Assembly (NCBI RefSeq): GCF_002742625.1
Contig: NZ_PEBF01000001.1
Coordinates: 4,278,001-4,342,000, forward strand
Origin: Caulobacter sp. FWC2
Lineage (GTDB): Bacteria > Pseudomonadota > Alphaproteobacteria > Caulobacterales > Caulobacteraceae
Direction of reading: 5' to 3'
Length of the DNA stretch: 64,000 bases
Shown: positions 18,737 through 28,103 of the stretch, piece after piece
How the letters are laid out: each line of letters begins with the position of its first letter
Position numbering within the stretch: position 1 is the stretch's first letter
Made by a program: the position numbers and the translations under genes
The notes under the pieces: generated by a model
What the model was told of the DNA's origin: nothing
Seen by the model: only the letters and a program-made list of their open reading frames with translations
Database searches by the model: none

Positions 18737-19144
18737 TCAGGGCGCTAACAGGGCTTCCAGCGCCTGGGCCCGGCGGGCGGTGTGCTTGAGCTCGCAGGAC
18801 GCGGCGTAGAACGGGGAGATTGTGCCGCCGGACAAGGCCCGGACGGTGGCGCAGTCGGCGTCGCGGAAGGCGATCCAGGCGCGCTGGGCCTTGAGCAGGG
18901 CGGCCTTGGCGTCGGGGTTCTGGGCCAGGCCGGCCATGTCCGCCGTGTAGGCCCGGTTCAGGCGCGCGTCCTGGACCTTGAGCTCGGCCAGGGCGCATTT
19001 GACGAGACCCGGCGTGTTCTGGCCGTCCGGCGAGTTCAGGCAGCGGTCGTAGCCGAGGCTGTAGCGGGGCTCGTCACCCGCCGCCGCCGCCGAAACCGGC
19101 GCGGCCATCAGTAGCGCCGCGATGATCAGTCCCGTCCGCCCCAT
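18737..19144 (-). CDS. Secreted LprI-like (DUF1311) protein, second of two
   Basis: The 135-residue product has a signal peptide (MGRTGLIIAALLMAAPVSAAAA) and the same domain as its neighbour: LKVQDARLNRAYTADMAGL followed by LLKAQRAWIAFRDADCATV. Four cysteines are spaced as in the family. GGGAGAGG precedes the ATG. Two adjacent members that differ strongly in sequence suggest an old duplication or separate ligands, perhaps periplasmic protection against different lysozymes. It starts 16 bp after the accA stop, so all three minus-strand genes could be co-transcribed. Confidence 0.82.
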   Translation of the reverse strand: MGRTGLIIAALLMAAPVSAAAAGDEPRYSLGYDRCLNSPDGQNTPGLVKCALAELKVQDARLNRAYTADMAGLAQNPDAKAALLKAQRAWIAFRDADCATVRALSGGTISPFYAASCELKHTARRAQALEALLAP

Positions 19145-19160
19145 GGCCGCCTCTCCCTCG

Positions 19161-20123
19161 CTATTGCAGGCCGGCGCGGCCGATGGCGTAGAAGCGCTCG
19201 GCGCGCTGGGTCTTCAGCTGGGCGGCGCTCATGTGCGCCATGGCCTTCAGCTCTTCCTCGACCGCGTCGCCGACGGCCTGGATGGCGACGTCCGCGTTCG
19301 AGTGGGCGCCGCCGGCGGGCTCGTCGACGATGCGGTCGACGATGCCCAGCTTGATCAGGTCCTGGGCGGTGATGCGCATGTTGGTCGCCGCGTCCTTGGC
19401 CCGGGCGCCGTCGCGCCACAGGATCGAGGCCGCGCCTTCCGGCGAGATCACCGAATAGATCGAGTGCTCCAGGATCAGCACGCGGTTGGCGCCAGCCAGG
19501 GCGATGGCCCCGCCGCTGCCGCCTTCGCCGACGATGGTGGCGACCATCGGCGTGCCCAGGGTCAAGCAGCGCTCGGTCGAGCGGGCGATGGCCTCGGCCT
19601 GGCCGCGCTCCTCGGCGCCCAGGCCCGGATAGGCGCCGGCGGTGTCGACAAAGGTGATGACCGGCAGGCTGAAGCGCTCGGCCATGTCCATCAGGCGCAC
19701 GGCCTTGCGATAGCCCTCGGGGCGAGCCATGCCGAAATTGTGCTTCAGGCGCGTGGTCGTATCGTGGCCCTTCTCGTGGCCCATGACCACAACCGGCTGG
19801 CCCCGGAAGCGGCCGAGGCCCCCGACAATGGCCTGGTCGTCGGCGAACTTGCGGTCGCCGCGCAGCTCGACGAACTCGTCGATCAGGCCCGCGACATAGT
19901 CGCGCAGGTGCGGCCGCTGCGGGTGCCGGGCGACCATGGTCTTCTGCCAGGCGTCGAGATTGGCGTAGGCCTCCTTGCGAAGCGTCTGCGCACGGTCGCG
20001 CAGCGCCTGGATCTCGAGGTCGAACGCGCCTGGTCCAGCGGTCTCGGAGAGCTTGCTCAGCTCCTCGATCTTGCTTTCCAGATCAGCGATTGGGCGTTCG
20101 AAATCGAGATAATGGGCGGCCAT
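19161..20123 (-). CDS. accA: AccA, acetyl-CoA carboxylase carboxyltransferase subunit alpha
   Basis: The 320-residue protein is the alpha subunit of the carboxyltransferase that makes malonyl-CoA for fatty acid synthesis, pairing with AccD. The N-terminal LDFERPIADLESKIEEL helix and the crotonase-type core are present: DDQAIVGGLGRF, PVITFVDTAGAYPG, the oxyanion-hole stretch IVGEGGSGGAIALA, and ISPEGAASILWRD. Length and order are normal. The promoter region upstream holds a perfect DnaA box and a 19-bp palindrome. Confidence 0.97.
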   Translation of the reverse strand: MAAHYLDFERPIADLESKIEELSKLSETAGPGAFDLEIQALRDRAQTLRKEAYANLDAWQKTMVARHPQRPHLRDYVAGLIDEFVELRGDRKFADDQAIVGGLGRFRGQPVVVMGHEKGHDTTTRLKHNFGMARPEGYRKAVRLMDMAERFSLPVITFVDTAGAYPGLGAEERGQAEAIARSTERCLTLGTPMVATIVGEGGSGGAIALAGANRVLILEHSIYSVISPEGAASILWRDGARAKDAATNMRITAQDLIKLGIVDRIVDEPAGGAHSNADVAIQAVGDAVEEELKAMAHMSAAQLKTQRAERFYAIGRAGLQ

Positions 20124-20230
20124 GGACTCTTAAACGTCGCCGTTGATGAAAGGGTGCGAACCTAGTGGCGGAATGCCCGGAGGGAAAGAGGCCAGATTCC
20201 GGCGAGGAACCGCCGCGAATCCGACGTGTT

Positions 20231-20239
20231 TTATCCACA
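20231..20239 (+). promoter_or_regulatory. Perfect DnaA-box sequence
   Basis: TTATCCACA, the consensus DnaA box, lies about 108 bp upstream of the accA start and in the shared divergent region with the small gene at 20410. One isolated box can occur by chance in a 64-kb window, but its location in a promoter region makes DnaA-linked regulation possible. Confidence 0.45.
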
Positions 20240-20263
20240 GGCTGACTAGTGCGGTTCACAGGT

Positions 20264-20282
20264 GAGTCTCGAATCGAGACTC
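20264..20282. promoter_or_regulatory. Perfect 9-bp inverted repeat with 1-bp spacer
   Basis: GAGTCTCGA-A-TCGAGACTC lies between the divergent accA and the small gene at 20410. The flanks TTCACAGG and CCTGGTGAA extend the symmetry with a bulge. The short spacer suits a dimeric DNA-binding protein better than an RNA hairpin. The protein that would bind it is unknown. Confidence 0.5.
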
Positions 20283-20409
20283 TCTCCCCTGGTGAATCGC
20301 GACATAGAGTCCTATGTTCATATGTAGCAGGTCGCGGAAGACGACTTGCGCCCCGCGGCCCCCGCCATCGAACGTGCGCGGCCCCGCCTGTAGAGAGTGC
20401 GTAGCGCCC

Positions 20410-20610
20410 ATGCAGGTGTTCACCTTTTTCTGTGTCGAATCCGACGGCTCTGTGCCGCGTTTCGACGTCACGCCCTGCGCCGACGACTCGGCGGCGCGCG
20501 CGAGAGCTTTCGAGCTACTCGACATGCACCACCGCTGTGACTTCGTGGAAGTCTGGCGCGGATCGCAGCGGGTGTTCGACGTCAGCCCCCTGCGCGCGGT
20601 GGCCGCCTAG
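20410..20610 (+). CDS. Small hypothetical protein (DUF6894-like)
   Basis: The 66-residue product begins MQVFTFFCVESDGSVPRFD, followed by a helix (AARARAFELLDMHHRCDFVEVW) and a short beta strand ending SPLRAVAA. The F-x-F...DG...D start and the following helix resemble the DUF6894 family of small alphaproteobacterial proteins, which have no known function. The start at 20410 gives the family-like N-terminus; a longer in-frame extension upstream is low-complexity. No strong Shine-Dalgarno sequence is visible. Confidence 0.55.
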   Translation: MQVFTFFCVESDGSVPRFDVTPCADDSAARARAFELLDMHHRCDFVEVWRGSQRVFDVSPLRAVAA

Positions 20611-20725
20611 GTCTCCCCAGATCAAATTCTTGGAGCGATGAATTATTGCATCGCAACTTGAGCGCGCCTAAGCTTCACGTCCGGTAGGGATCCAAAACGG
20701 ACCCCGCTTACCGGAAGGCCGCTTC

Positions 20726-22114
20726 ATGGACGCTATCGTCCGCCCCGCGCCGCTTATTCCCCCCGCCCCGAAGGTCCACGCCAAGCCGCTGGGCCTCACC
20801 CCGCTGGGACAGCTGCGCGTGGCCTGGGAAATGGGCCGCAGCCTGATCGGGGCCTATTGCGAAGAGGACTATGAGAGCCTCGCCGCGCCCTACATGTTCA
20901 TGGGCCAGCCGGGCCTGTTCCTGAACGACCCCGCCGGCGTCCGCCACGTGCTGACCTCCCCGAAATACGCCCGCCCCGTGAAGGCCGCCCGCTCGCTGAA
21001 GCCGCTGGTCGGCGAGGGCGTGCTGATGTCCGAGGGCGAGACCTGGCGGCGGCAGCGCAAGAGCCTCGCGCCCGTCTTCACCCCGGCCGCGATCGGCGGC
21101 CTGCTGCCCCACTTCGTCGCCGCCGGCGCGGGTCTCGCGGAAGGGCTGGAGGGCCGTGACCGCGCCAACCTGGCCCAGGACTTCCACCGCGCCACCTTGG
21201 ACGCGGTGCTGCGGGCCCTGTTTTCGCGCCGCGCCGACACGGAAGGCGCCGTGCTGGCGGATCTGGCCCGCCGCTACATGGAGGGGCCGGCCCACTTCAA
21301 CCTGATGGACTTCGTCGCCAAGGGCGCCGACGACCTGCTGTTCATGGACGGCGCGCGCCATCGACTGGGCCGGCGCTGGTTCACGGCGGTCGACGCCCTG
21401 ATCGAGGAGCGGCGGGCCGCGCCGCATCTGGACGTCCGCGACCTGCTCGACCGCCTGCTGGCCGCGCGGAACGAGGACGGCTCGCCCCTGCCCGACCAGG
21501 AGATCCGCGACCAGTGCAGCTCGATGCTGGCGGCCGGTTTCGAGACCACCTCGCGGCTGCTGTTCTGGGCGACCTATCTGCTGGCCCTGGATCCAGTCAC
21601 CCAAGACCGCGTCCGCGCCGAGGTGCTGGCCTTCCCGGCCGAGCGAGTGGCCAGCCTGGACGACCTGAAGCATTGGCCGCTGCTGCGCTCGGTGCTGTTC
21701 GAGACCCTGCGGCTCTATCCGACCGCGCCGCTCATCGCCCGCCAGGCGCTGGAGGCCGACGTGGTCTCGGGCTGCGACGTCGTCCCCGGCTGCATGGTCA
21801 CCATCAGCCCGTGGGTGGTGCACCGGCACCGCAGGCTGTGGGACGCCCCGACCGCCTTCAAGCCCGAGCGGTTCATCGACCAGGCCCACCCGTGGGGCCT
21901 GGAGGCCTTCCTGCCGTTCGGAGCCGGACCGCGCGTCTGTATCGGCGCGGGCTTCGCCCTGGCCGAGGCGCAGATCGTGCTGGCCAGCGTCCTGGCGCGG
22001 TTCAAGGTGTCGATGGCCAGCGACCGACCCGTCCTGCCCCGCGCCTCGATCACCCTGGGGCCGGACCACGAGCCGGACTTCCGCCTGGAGCGGATCGTAC
22101 AAGCCCGGCCTTGA
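20726..22114 (+). CDS. Cytochrome P450
   Basis: This 462-residue protein has the P450 signatures in order: the I-helix oxygen-activation motif AGFETTSR, the K-helix E-x-x-R in FETLRLYPTAP, the PERF-type FKPERF, and the haem loop FGAGPRVCIG at residues 398-407 with the axial ligand Cys405. It would hydroxylate a hydrophobic substrate using electrons from a ferredoxin, and no redox partner is adjacent. It is soluble in appearance, without a membrane anchor. The sequence looks like bacterial P450s that resemble fatty-acid or steroid hydroxylases, but the substrate cannot be assigned. An OsmC gene follows 54 bp later. Confidence 0.95.
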   Translation: MDAIVRPAPLIPPAPKVHAKPLGLTPLGQLRVAWEMGRSLIGAYCEEDYESLAAPYMFMGQPGLFLNDPAGVRHVLTSPKYARPVKAARSLKPLVGEGVLMSEGETWRRQRKSLAPVFTPAAIGGLLPHFVAAGAGLAEGLEGRDRANLAQDFHRATLDAVLRALFSRRADTEGAVLADLARRYMEGPAHFNLMDFVAKGADDLLFMDGARHRLGRRWFTAVDALIEERRAAPHLDVRDLLDRLLAARNEDGSPLPDQEIRDQCSSMLAAGFETTSRLLFWATYLLALDPVTQDRVRAEVLAFPAERVASLDDLKHWPLLRSVLFETLRLYPTAPLIARQALEADVVSGCDVVPGCMVTISPWVVHRHRRLWDAPTAFKPERFIDQAHPWGLEAFLPFGAGPRVCIGAGFALAEAQIVLASVLARFKVSMASDRPVLPRASITLGPDHEPDFRLERIVQARP

Positions 22115-22168
22115 TCGGCGGGGCAGGAAGCGCCAGCTTCCGACCACCGCTCTGCAAGGATCCCCACC

Positions 22169-22597
22169 ATGACCGAAGTCGCCCAGACCCGCCCGTTCGC
22201 CACCGCCACGGACAGCGGCACGGGGGCCTTGCAGACCTTCGTCACCGCCGGCCCCTCGACCATTGTCGCGGATGTCTCGGCGGCTCAGGGCGGCCTGGAC
22301 CTCGGTCCCGACCCGCACGAGCTGGTCGCCGCGGGCCTTGCGGCCTGCACCACCATGACCCTACGCCTCTACGCCAATCGCAAGAACTGGGAGGTCAGCG
22401 GCCTGCACGTCGAGGTGTTCTCGCACTACGACGCCGACAAGACCCCGCCGGAGCGCTTCGAGCGGGTGATCAGCCTGGAGGGCAACCTCAACGAAGAACA
22501 GCGCGAGCGCCTGTTCGAGATCGCCGAGAAGTGCCCCATCCACAAGCTGCTGACGGCCGGCGCGCGGGTGGTGACGACGGTGGCGGATCAGGACTGA
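22169..22597 (+). CDS. OsmC family protein
   Basis: The 142-residue protein carries the two redox cysteines of the OsmC/Ohr family in LAACTTMTLRLYANRK and EKCPIHKLL. A PHELVAAGLAAC motif precedes the first cysteine. Members reduce organic or fatty-acid hydroperoxides in the cytoplasm. The YhfA/OsmC subfamily sequence PIHKLL fits better than Ohr. It lies just after the P450 on the same strand, with a GC-rich compound palindrome after its stop. A peroxide-protection role next to an oxygenase is plausible but not shown. Confidence 0.88.
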   Translation: MTEVAQTRPFATATDSGTGALQTFVTAGPSTIVADVSAAQGGLDLGPDPHELVAAGLAACTTMTLRLYANRKNWEVSGLHVEVFSHYDADKTPPERFERVISLEGNLNEEQRERLFEIAEKCPIHKLLTAGARVVTTVADQD

Positions 22598-22603
22598 TTG
22601 CTT

Positions 22604-22726
22604 CTCCCTTCCCCCTTGATGGGGGAAGGGTCGGGGATGGGGGTGATGCTGAGCCGGATGCCGCGTCCGGCATCAGCCGCCGTAGTCACCCCCACCCCTG
22701 CCCCTCCCCCATCAAGGGGGAGGGAA
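22604..22726. repeat. Compound GC-rich palindrome between convergent genes
   Basis: A left hairpin, CCCTTCCCCC-TTGAT-GGGGGAAGGG, and a right hairpin, CCCTCCCCC-ATCAA-GGGGGAGGG, are themselves inverted copies of each other. A central hairpin GCCGGA...TCCGGC lies between. The element separates the OsmC gene from the convergent HpcH/HpaI-type gene. It is not identical to families A or B but shares their design and resembles the shorter element at 13468. Confidence 0.85.
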
Positions 22727-22736
22727 CGCGCTTTAT

Positions 22737-23786
22737 CTAAAACCCGTACAGCGCCTTGTACTCCGGATCCTTGCCCGCGATCTGACGAGCGCAATCCACC
22801 ATCACCTTGGCCTGCTTCCACGTCGCGTCGTCCTGCATCTTGCCGTCGATCATCGCCACGCCCGTGCCGTCGGGCATGGCCTCCAGGATCTTGCGCGCGA
22901 AGGCCACCTCGGCCGGATCCGGGCTGAACACCCGCTTGGCGACCTCGATCTGGCTGGGATGCAGGCTCCAGGCCCCGGCGCAGCCCATCAGGAAGGCGTT
23001 GCGGAACTGCTGCTCGCAGGCGACCGGATCGTCGATCGCCCCGAACGGGCCGTAGAACGGCTTGATGCCATGGGCCGCGCAGGCGTCGACCATCTTGGCG
23101 AAGGTGTAGTGCCACAGGTCCTGCTGCACCGAGGCGCGGACTGAACCATCCGTATGCGGATCCTCGATGACGCGGTAGCCGGGATGGCCCCCGCCGACCC
23201 GCGTCGTCTTCATCGCCCGGCTGGCCGCGAGGTCGGCCGGACCCAGCGAAATCCCCTGCATCCGAGGGCTGGCGGCGGCGATGGCTTCGACATTCATCAC
23301 CCCCTCGGCCGTCTCCAGGATGGCGTGCAGCAGGATCGGCCGCGTGACGCCGTGCTTGGCCTCCAGCGAGGCCAGCAACTGGTCCATGTAGAAGATATCC
23401 CACGGCCCCTCGACCTTGGGGACCATGATCACGTCGATCTTGTCGCCGGCCTTCTCGACGATGGTGCTGATCTCGTCCAGGTGCCAGGGCGAGTTCAGGC
23501 AGTTGATCCGCGTCCAGAAGCCGACGCCCAGGGCCTTGAAGTCGACTTCGCGCGACATCGCCACCAGGCCTGCCAGGGCCGCGCCCTTGGCGTCGGCGGG
23601 GATGGCGTCTTCCAGATTGGCCAGGATGACGTCGACGGTGGGAGCGATCTCGGGGATCTTGGCCCGGACCTTGTCCAGGTGCGGCGGCACGAAGTGGATC
23701 ATCCGCTCCACGCGGGCCGGCAACTCGCGATAGGGCGCGGGCGCGCCGATCGCCAAGGGTTTGAAAAAGCCGCGTGCGGTTTTCAT
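22737..23786 (-). CDS. HpcH/HpaI aldolase / citrate lyase family protein (CoA ester lyase)
   Basis: The 349-residue protein is a TIM-barrel member of the HpcH/HpaI and CitE superfamily. Recognisable segments are [69 protein letters not shown] and [12 protein letters not shown], with [15 protein letters not shown] near the end. These resemble L-malyl-CoA/beta-methylmalyl-CoA lyases and citramalyl-CoA lyases, which cleave CoA esters with Mg. The substrate is unresolved. The ATG at 23784-23786 begins MKTARGFF; an earlier GTG in frame extends into the family B repeat and is less likely. Confidence 0.85.
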   Translation of the reverse strand: MKTARGFFKPLAIGAPAPYRELPARVERMIHFVPPHLDKVRAKIPEIAPTVDVILANLEDAIPADAKGAALAGLVAMSREVDFKALGVGFWTRINCLNSPWHLDEISTIVEKAGDKIDVIMVPKVEGPWDIFYMDQLLASLEAKHGVTRPILLHAILETAEGVMNVEAIAAASPRMQGISLGPADLAASRAMKTTRVGGGHPGYRVIEDPHTDGSVRASVQQDLWHYTFAKMVDACAAHGIKPFYGPFGAIDDPVACEQQFRNAFLMGCAGAWSLHPSQIEVAKRVFSPDPAEVAFARKILEAMPDGTGVAMIDGKMQDDATWKQAKVMVDCARQIAGKDPEYKALYGF

Positions 23787-23818
23787 CTGATCGCTCTTCC
23801 CTATCGCTCTCCCCTCCA

Positions 23819-23912
23819 CCGCTCATCCCCGCGAAAGCGGGGACCCAAGCAGAGCTAGCCGAGCGTGAGCCTGACATTCAGCTTGGGTCCCCGCTTTCGC
23901 GGGGATGAGCGG
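23819..23912. repeat. Family B inverted repeat, copy B2 (perfect 32-nt arms)
   Basis: The arms 23819-23850 and 23881-23912 are exact reverse complements over 32 nt around a 30-bp centre. Each arm holds the smaller hairpin CCCCGC-GAAA-GCGGGG. The TCATCCC...GGGACCCA core is shared with B1 and B3. The element lies upstream of the HpcH/HpaI-type gene, between it and the MscS gene. Confidence 0.92.
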
Positions 23913-23983
23913 AATGGGGGTACGCTTTTCGCGCTCGCGAAAGACACTGCTGCGATGCAGCATGTCCGTCAAGATTATCGCTG

Positions 23984-25012
23984 TTAAGTCTTGGCCGGCG
24001 GCGGCGGCGGCGGCTTGGGCATCTCGTCCGGATCCTCGCGCTCGAGGTCGGCGGCGGCGTCGTTGCTGGAGCCGGGCTTGGCCACCTTGGCGGCCTTGCG
24101 GCGGCGGGCGGCGGGTTCCAGCTTGAGGCTGGTCAGGGCGTCCTCGCCCTCCTCGCCGAACAGGCCCCGCACCCGGATGTCGCGCTGCGGATAGGGGATC
24201 TCGATCCCCGCCCCGCGCAGGGCGTCGTCGATCAGCCAGGTATAGGCCGCGTAGATCGCCGCCGGCCGACGCACGGCCTCGACGGTCGGCCAGACCACCA
24301 GCTCGAACTTCAGGCTGCTCTCGCCATAGCCGACCAGCCAGACCTGGGCCCGGCGCACGGCGTCGTCGGGCGAGGTGTAGGGCGCGGCCTTGGCGGCCTT
24401 CAGCACCGCCTCGCGCACCTTGTTCTTGTCCGACCCGAAGGCGGTCACGAACGGCACGCGCAGGCGGCGGTTGGTGTTGCGCAGGGTCCAGTTGATCACC
24501 TGGTCGTTCACCAGCACCGAGTTGGGCACGATGATGTCGGTGCTGTCGTTGGTGCGGATGCGGGTGGCGCGCGGGCCGATCTCGTGGACCACGCCGCGTC
24601 CGCCATTGGGCAGCTCGACGAAGTCGCCCACCGCCACCAGCCGTTCGAACACCAGGCTGACGCCCGAGGCGAAGTCCTTGATGATACCCTGCAGGCCCAG
24701 GCCGACGCCGACACCGACCGCGCCCGCGAACACGGCCAGGGAGGTCAGGTCCAGACCCATGGTCGACAGGCCGGCCGTGACCCCGATGATCACCAGGCCA
24801 TAGGTCAGCACCTTCTCGACGATATAGAGCGAGGCCGCGTCGCCAGCCGCCCGCTCGCGCAGCCGCCGCAAGCCCGCCGAACTCAGCCGCGCGGCGAACA
24901 GCGCCACCGCCACGATCAGCACCCCGGCCGCGAGCCCGCCGACCGTGACCGAAGCCTTGCCCAGCTTCAGGAGTTCGAAGGAATCAAGCGTGCGGAGCGG
25001 GTTGGCGGCCAT
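23984..25012 (-). CDS. MscS-family mechanosensitive ion channel
   Basis: The 342-residue protein has an N-terminal hydrophobic segment (about residues 20-44), a second (about 65-83), and the Gly/Ala-rich pore helix FAGAVGVGVGLGLQGIIKDFASG. It continues with the MscS beta domain (GDFVELPNGGRGVVHEIGPRATRIRT, DIIVPNSVLVNDQVINW) and the alpha/beta domain. The C-terminal 60 residues are charged and then Pro-rich, ending in a run of prolines. It should open on membrane tension during osmotic downshock. The length is near that of E. coli MscS plus the extra tail. Confidence 0.93.
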   Translation of the reverse strand: MAANPLRTLDSFELLKLGKASVTVGGLAAGVLIVAVALFAARLSSAGLRRLRERAAGDAASLYIVEKVLTYGLVIIGVTAGLSTMGLDLTSLAVFAGAVGVGVGLGLQGIIKDFASGVSLVFERLVAVGDFVELPNGGRGVVHEIGPRATRIRTNDSTDIIVPNSVLVNDQVINWTLRNTNRRLRVPFVTAFGSDKNKVREAVLKAAKAAPYTSPDDAVRRAQVWLVGYGESSLKFELVVWPTVEAVRRPAAIYAAYTWLIDDALRGAGIEIPYPQRDIRVRGLFGEEGEDALTSLKLEPAARRRKAAKVAKPGSSNDAAADLEREDPDEMPKPPPPPPAKT

Positions 25013-25057
25013 GGGGCGGAGTGTGGGCGGATAGGACGGGGCGGATCAAGCATAAGG

Positions 25058-25214
25058 ATGCTCCCCCGTGATACGGGGGAGCTGTTGCGGAGCGACTGAG
25101 GGGGCCTTCACGGCCTAAGCCCAGCTAGCCCCCTCCGGCCCGGAGTTTATCCTCGGGCGCGCGCTTCGCGCGACCCGGGGAGGCCACCTCCCCCGCAGCG
25201 CGGGGGAGGATCTT
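25058..25214 (+). repeat. Family A palindromic repeat, copy A2
   Basis: Same orientation as A1. It begins with the hairpin CTCCCCCGT-GATAC-GGGGGAG and ends with CCTCCCCCGC-AGC-GCGGGGGAGG. An additional segment of about 40 bp, containing the hairpin GGGCGCGCGCTTCGCGCGACCC, is inserted in its right half. The 14-codon frame 25058-25099 reads MLPRDTGELLRSD plus stop. Confidence 0.85.
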
Positions 25215-25215
25215 G

Positions 25216-26370
<1,155 letters not shown>

Positions 26371-26399
26371 CTAGGCTTACAACGCCGGAGGAAGACCCC

Positions 26400-26882
26400 A
26401 TGCCCAAGATCAGCCCGTTCCTGTGGTTCGACCACCAGGCCGAGGACGCGGCCAAGCTCTATGTCTCACTGTTCCCCAACTCCAGGATCAACCACATCGC
26501 CCGCTATCCCGGCGACGGTCCGAACGGCATCGGGGAAGGCAAGGTGATGGTGGTCCAGTTCGAGCTGGACGGCCAGAAGGTCGTCGCCATGAACGCGGGC
26601 CCGACCTTCAAGCTGAACGAGGCCTTCTCGTTCGTTATCGACTGCGACGGCCAGGCCGAGGTCGACCACTACTGGAACGCCCTCACGGCCGACGGCGGCC
26701 AGGAAAGCCAGTGCGGCTGGCTGAAGGACCGATTCGGCCTGTCGTGGCAGGTGACGCCCAGACAGCTGATCGAGGCCAACACCAGTTCGGACCGCGCGGC
26801 CGCCGGTCGGGCGTTCCAGGCGATGATGACGATGAAGAAGATCGACGTCGCGGCGATCCAGCGGGCGTTCAGGGGGGAATGA
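26400..26882 (+). CDS. PhnB-like VOC protein (3-demethylubiquinone methyltransferase-like fold)
   Basis: This 160-residue protein begins ISPFLWFDHQAEDAAKLYVS and continues with a FELDGQKVVAMNAGP stretch, SFVIDCDGQAEVDHYWNAL, and CGWLKDRFGLSWQVTP. These are the conserved blocks of the PhnB/glyoxalase-like 3-dmu-9_3-mt family. Despite the name, such proteins are not proven methyltransferases; the fold is vicinal oxygen chelate. CGGAGGAAG precedes the ATG. It is divergent from the aldo/keto reductase. Confidence 0.88.
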   Translation: MPKISPFLWFDHQAEDAAKLYVSLFPNSRINHIARYPGDGPNGIGEGKVMVVQFELDGQKVVAMNAGPTFKLNEAFSFVIDCDGQAEVDHYWNALTADGGQESQCGWLKDRFGLSWQVTPRQLIEANTSSDRAAAGRAFQAMMTMKKIDVAAIQRAFRGE

Positions 26883-26888
26883 GGGCCC

Positions 26889-27027
26889 AGCGCCCCCTCC
26901 GTCTCGCTGCGTATCCGCAGCGATCCACCTCCCCCGTTTCACGGGTGAGGAGAAGACGCTCCCTCTCCTCCCTCGCCCGCGGGGGAGGTGGCGCGACGCG
27001 AATACGCGTCGTGACGGAGGGGGCGCT
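26889..27027. repeat. Family A-related palindromic element, copy A5
   Basis: The outer arms AGCGCCCCCTCCGTC (26889-26903) and GACGGAGGGGGCGCT (27013-27027) are exact reverse complements over 15 nt. Inner hairpins include GCTGCG-TAT-CCGCAGC and GACGCG-AATA-CGCGTC. The CCACCTCCCCCG and GGGGGAGGTGG blocks match those of A1 to A4, but the conserved mini reading frame is absent. It fills the gap between convergent genes. Confidence 0.8.
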
Positions 27028-27036
27028 CCTCGCCTC

Positions 27037-27732
27037 CTAAGCCGCCAGCTTCATCAGGCTGCCCGGGGGCATATCCTGGCGGATCTGTCCGTCCAGGTCC
27101 TCGGTCATCTGGTCGAGCTCCTTGAGGCCGTCCTCGGCGTCCTTGACCTCGTCGGAGCGCTCGAACTTGCCCGGCTGGGTCAGGATCCCCTTGGTCTTGG
27201 CGGTCTGCAGTTCGTCCTTCAGGGCCTTGCTGAGTGAGCGGACCGACTTGATGAAGTCCATGTCGCCACTGGCCTCGCCCTTGGCCTCGTCTTCCAGGTC
27301 CTTGCGGGCGGCGGCCTGCTGGTCGGGCGTCAGCGAAGCGTCCGGAGCGGCGGCGAAGTCGGCCTTGAACATCTCGCCGGCGTCCTTGGCCGCCTTGCCG
27401 TAGTCCTTGACGGCGCCCTGCAGCTCCTTGGCCACGGCGGCCAGCGCCTTGGCCATGGCCTTGGGGTCGTTGGCGTAGAGCTTCTTCAGCAGCTTCATCT
27501 TCTCGATGACGCGATTCAGCTTCTCGCGGGCGCGGCCCTTGGCGTCGCCGATCTGGGTCTTGCGGTTGGTCCGCATGTCGCTTTTCAGGCGGTCGAGCGC
27601 CTCGGCCTCAGGGCTCTTGGCCGCCACGGGGGCGTCCTTGGACGCTTGCGGAGACGTCGCCCCGACCAGCCCCATCGTCTTGCCATAGGCGGCCAGGACC
27701 ATCGGTCCCGCCTGCCCCGCCGTCGTCACCAT
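27037..27732 (-). CDS. Coiled-coil hypothetical protein
   Basis: The 231-residue product is highly charged and mostly helical. A short N-terminal segment (MVTTAGQAGPMVLAAYGKTM) is followed by long Lys/Asp/Glu/Ala-rich helices such as REKLNRVIEKMKLLKKLYAN and AVAKELQGAVKDYGKAAKD. The C-terminal acidic helices contain VKDAEDGLKELDQM. I do not recognise a family and see no signal peptide or membrane helix. ATG at 27730-27732 is chosen; a GTG at 27747 with GGAGAA upstream is also possible. It lies 65 bp after the small PhnA gene on the same strand. Confidence 0.65.
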   Translation of the reverse strand: MVTTAGQAGPMVLAAYGKTMGLVGATSPQASKDAPVAAKSPEAEALDRLKSDMRTNRKTQIGDAKGRAREKLNRVIEKMKLLKKLYANDPKAMAKALAAVAKELQGAVKDYGKAAKDAGEMFKADFAAAPDASLTPDQQAAARKDLEDEAKGEASGDMDFIKSVRSLSKALKDELQTAKTKGILTQPGKFERSDEVKDAEDGLKELDQMTEDLDGQIRQDMPPGSLMKLAA

Positions 27733-27797
27733 GGCTTTCAGCCTCACCCGGCGGTTCTCCGCCCGTTCGACGGAGACCCTAGCGCGGGAGGGTTAAG

Positions 27798-28019
27798 CTA
27801 GGCCTTCTTCACGAACTCGGTGCGCAGGACCAGTCCCCGGACCTTGTCGACATTGGCCTCGATCTCCTCGGGATCGCCGGTCAGGCGGATCTTCTTGACC
27901 ACCGTGCCGCGCTTCAGGGTCACGCCGCCCGAACCCTTGACCTTGAGGTCCTTGATCAGGGTGACGGTGTCGCCTTCGGCCAGCAGGGTTCCGTTGGAGT
28001 CGCGGGTCTCTTCCGACAT
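27798..28019 (-). CDS. PhnA domain protein (YjdM-like, short form)
   Basis: The 73-residue protein is the C-terminal PhnA domain alone: DSNGTLLAEGDTVTLIKDLK, GSGGVTLKRGTVVKKIRL and GLVLRTEFVKKA. Full-length YjdM/PhnA adds an N-terminal zinc ribbon, which is absent here; the short form is common in alphaproteobacteria. Despite the name there is no firm link to phosphonate metabolism. The start at 28019 gives the typical domain beginning. Confidence 0.85.
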   Translation of the reverse strand: MSEETRDSNGTLLAEGDTVTLIKDLKVKGSGGVTLKRGTVVKKIRLTGDPEEIEANVDKVRGLVLRTEFVKKA

Positions 28020-28103
28020 GGTGAGCCTTTCGATAGGGGCGGCCAGAGAAGGCAAACCCGTAGATTTCGTGGGGGCTTTCCTAAGGGCTGGACCGCCCGC
28101 CCG

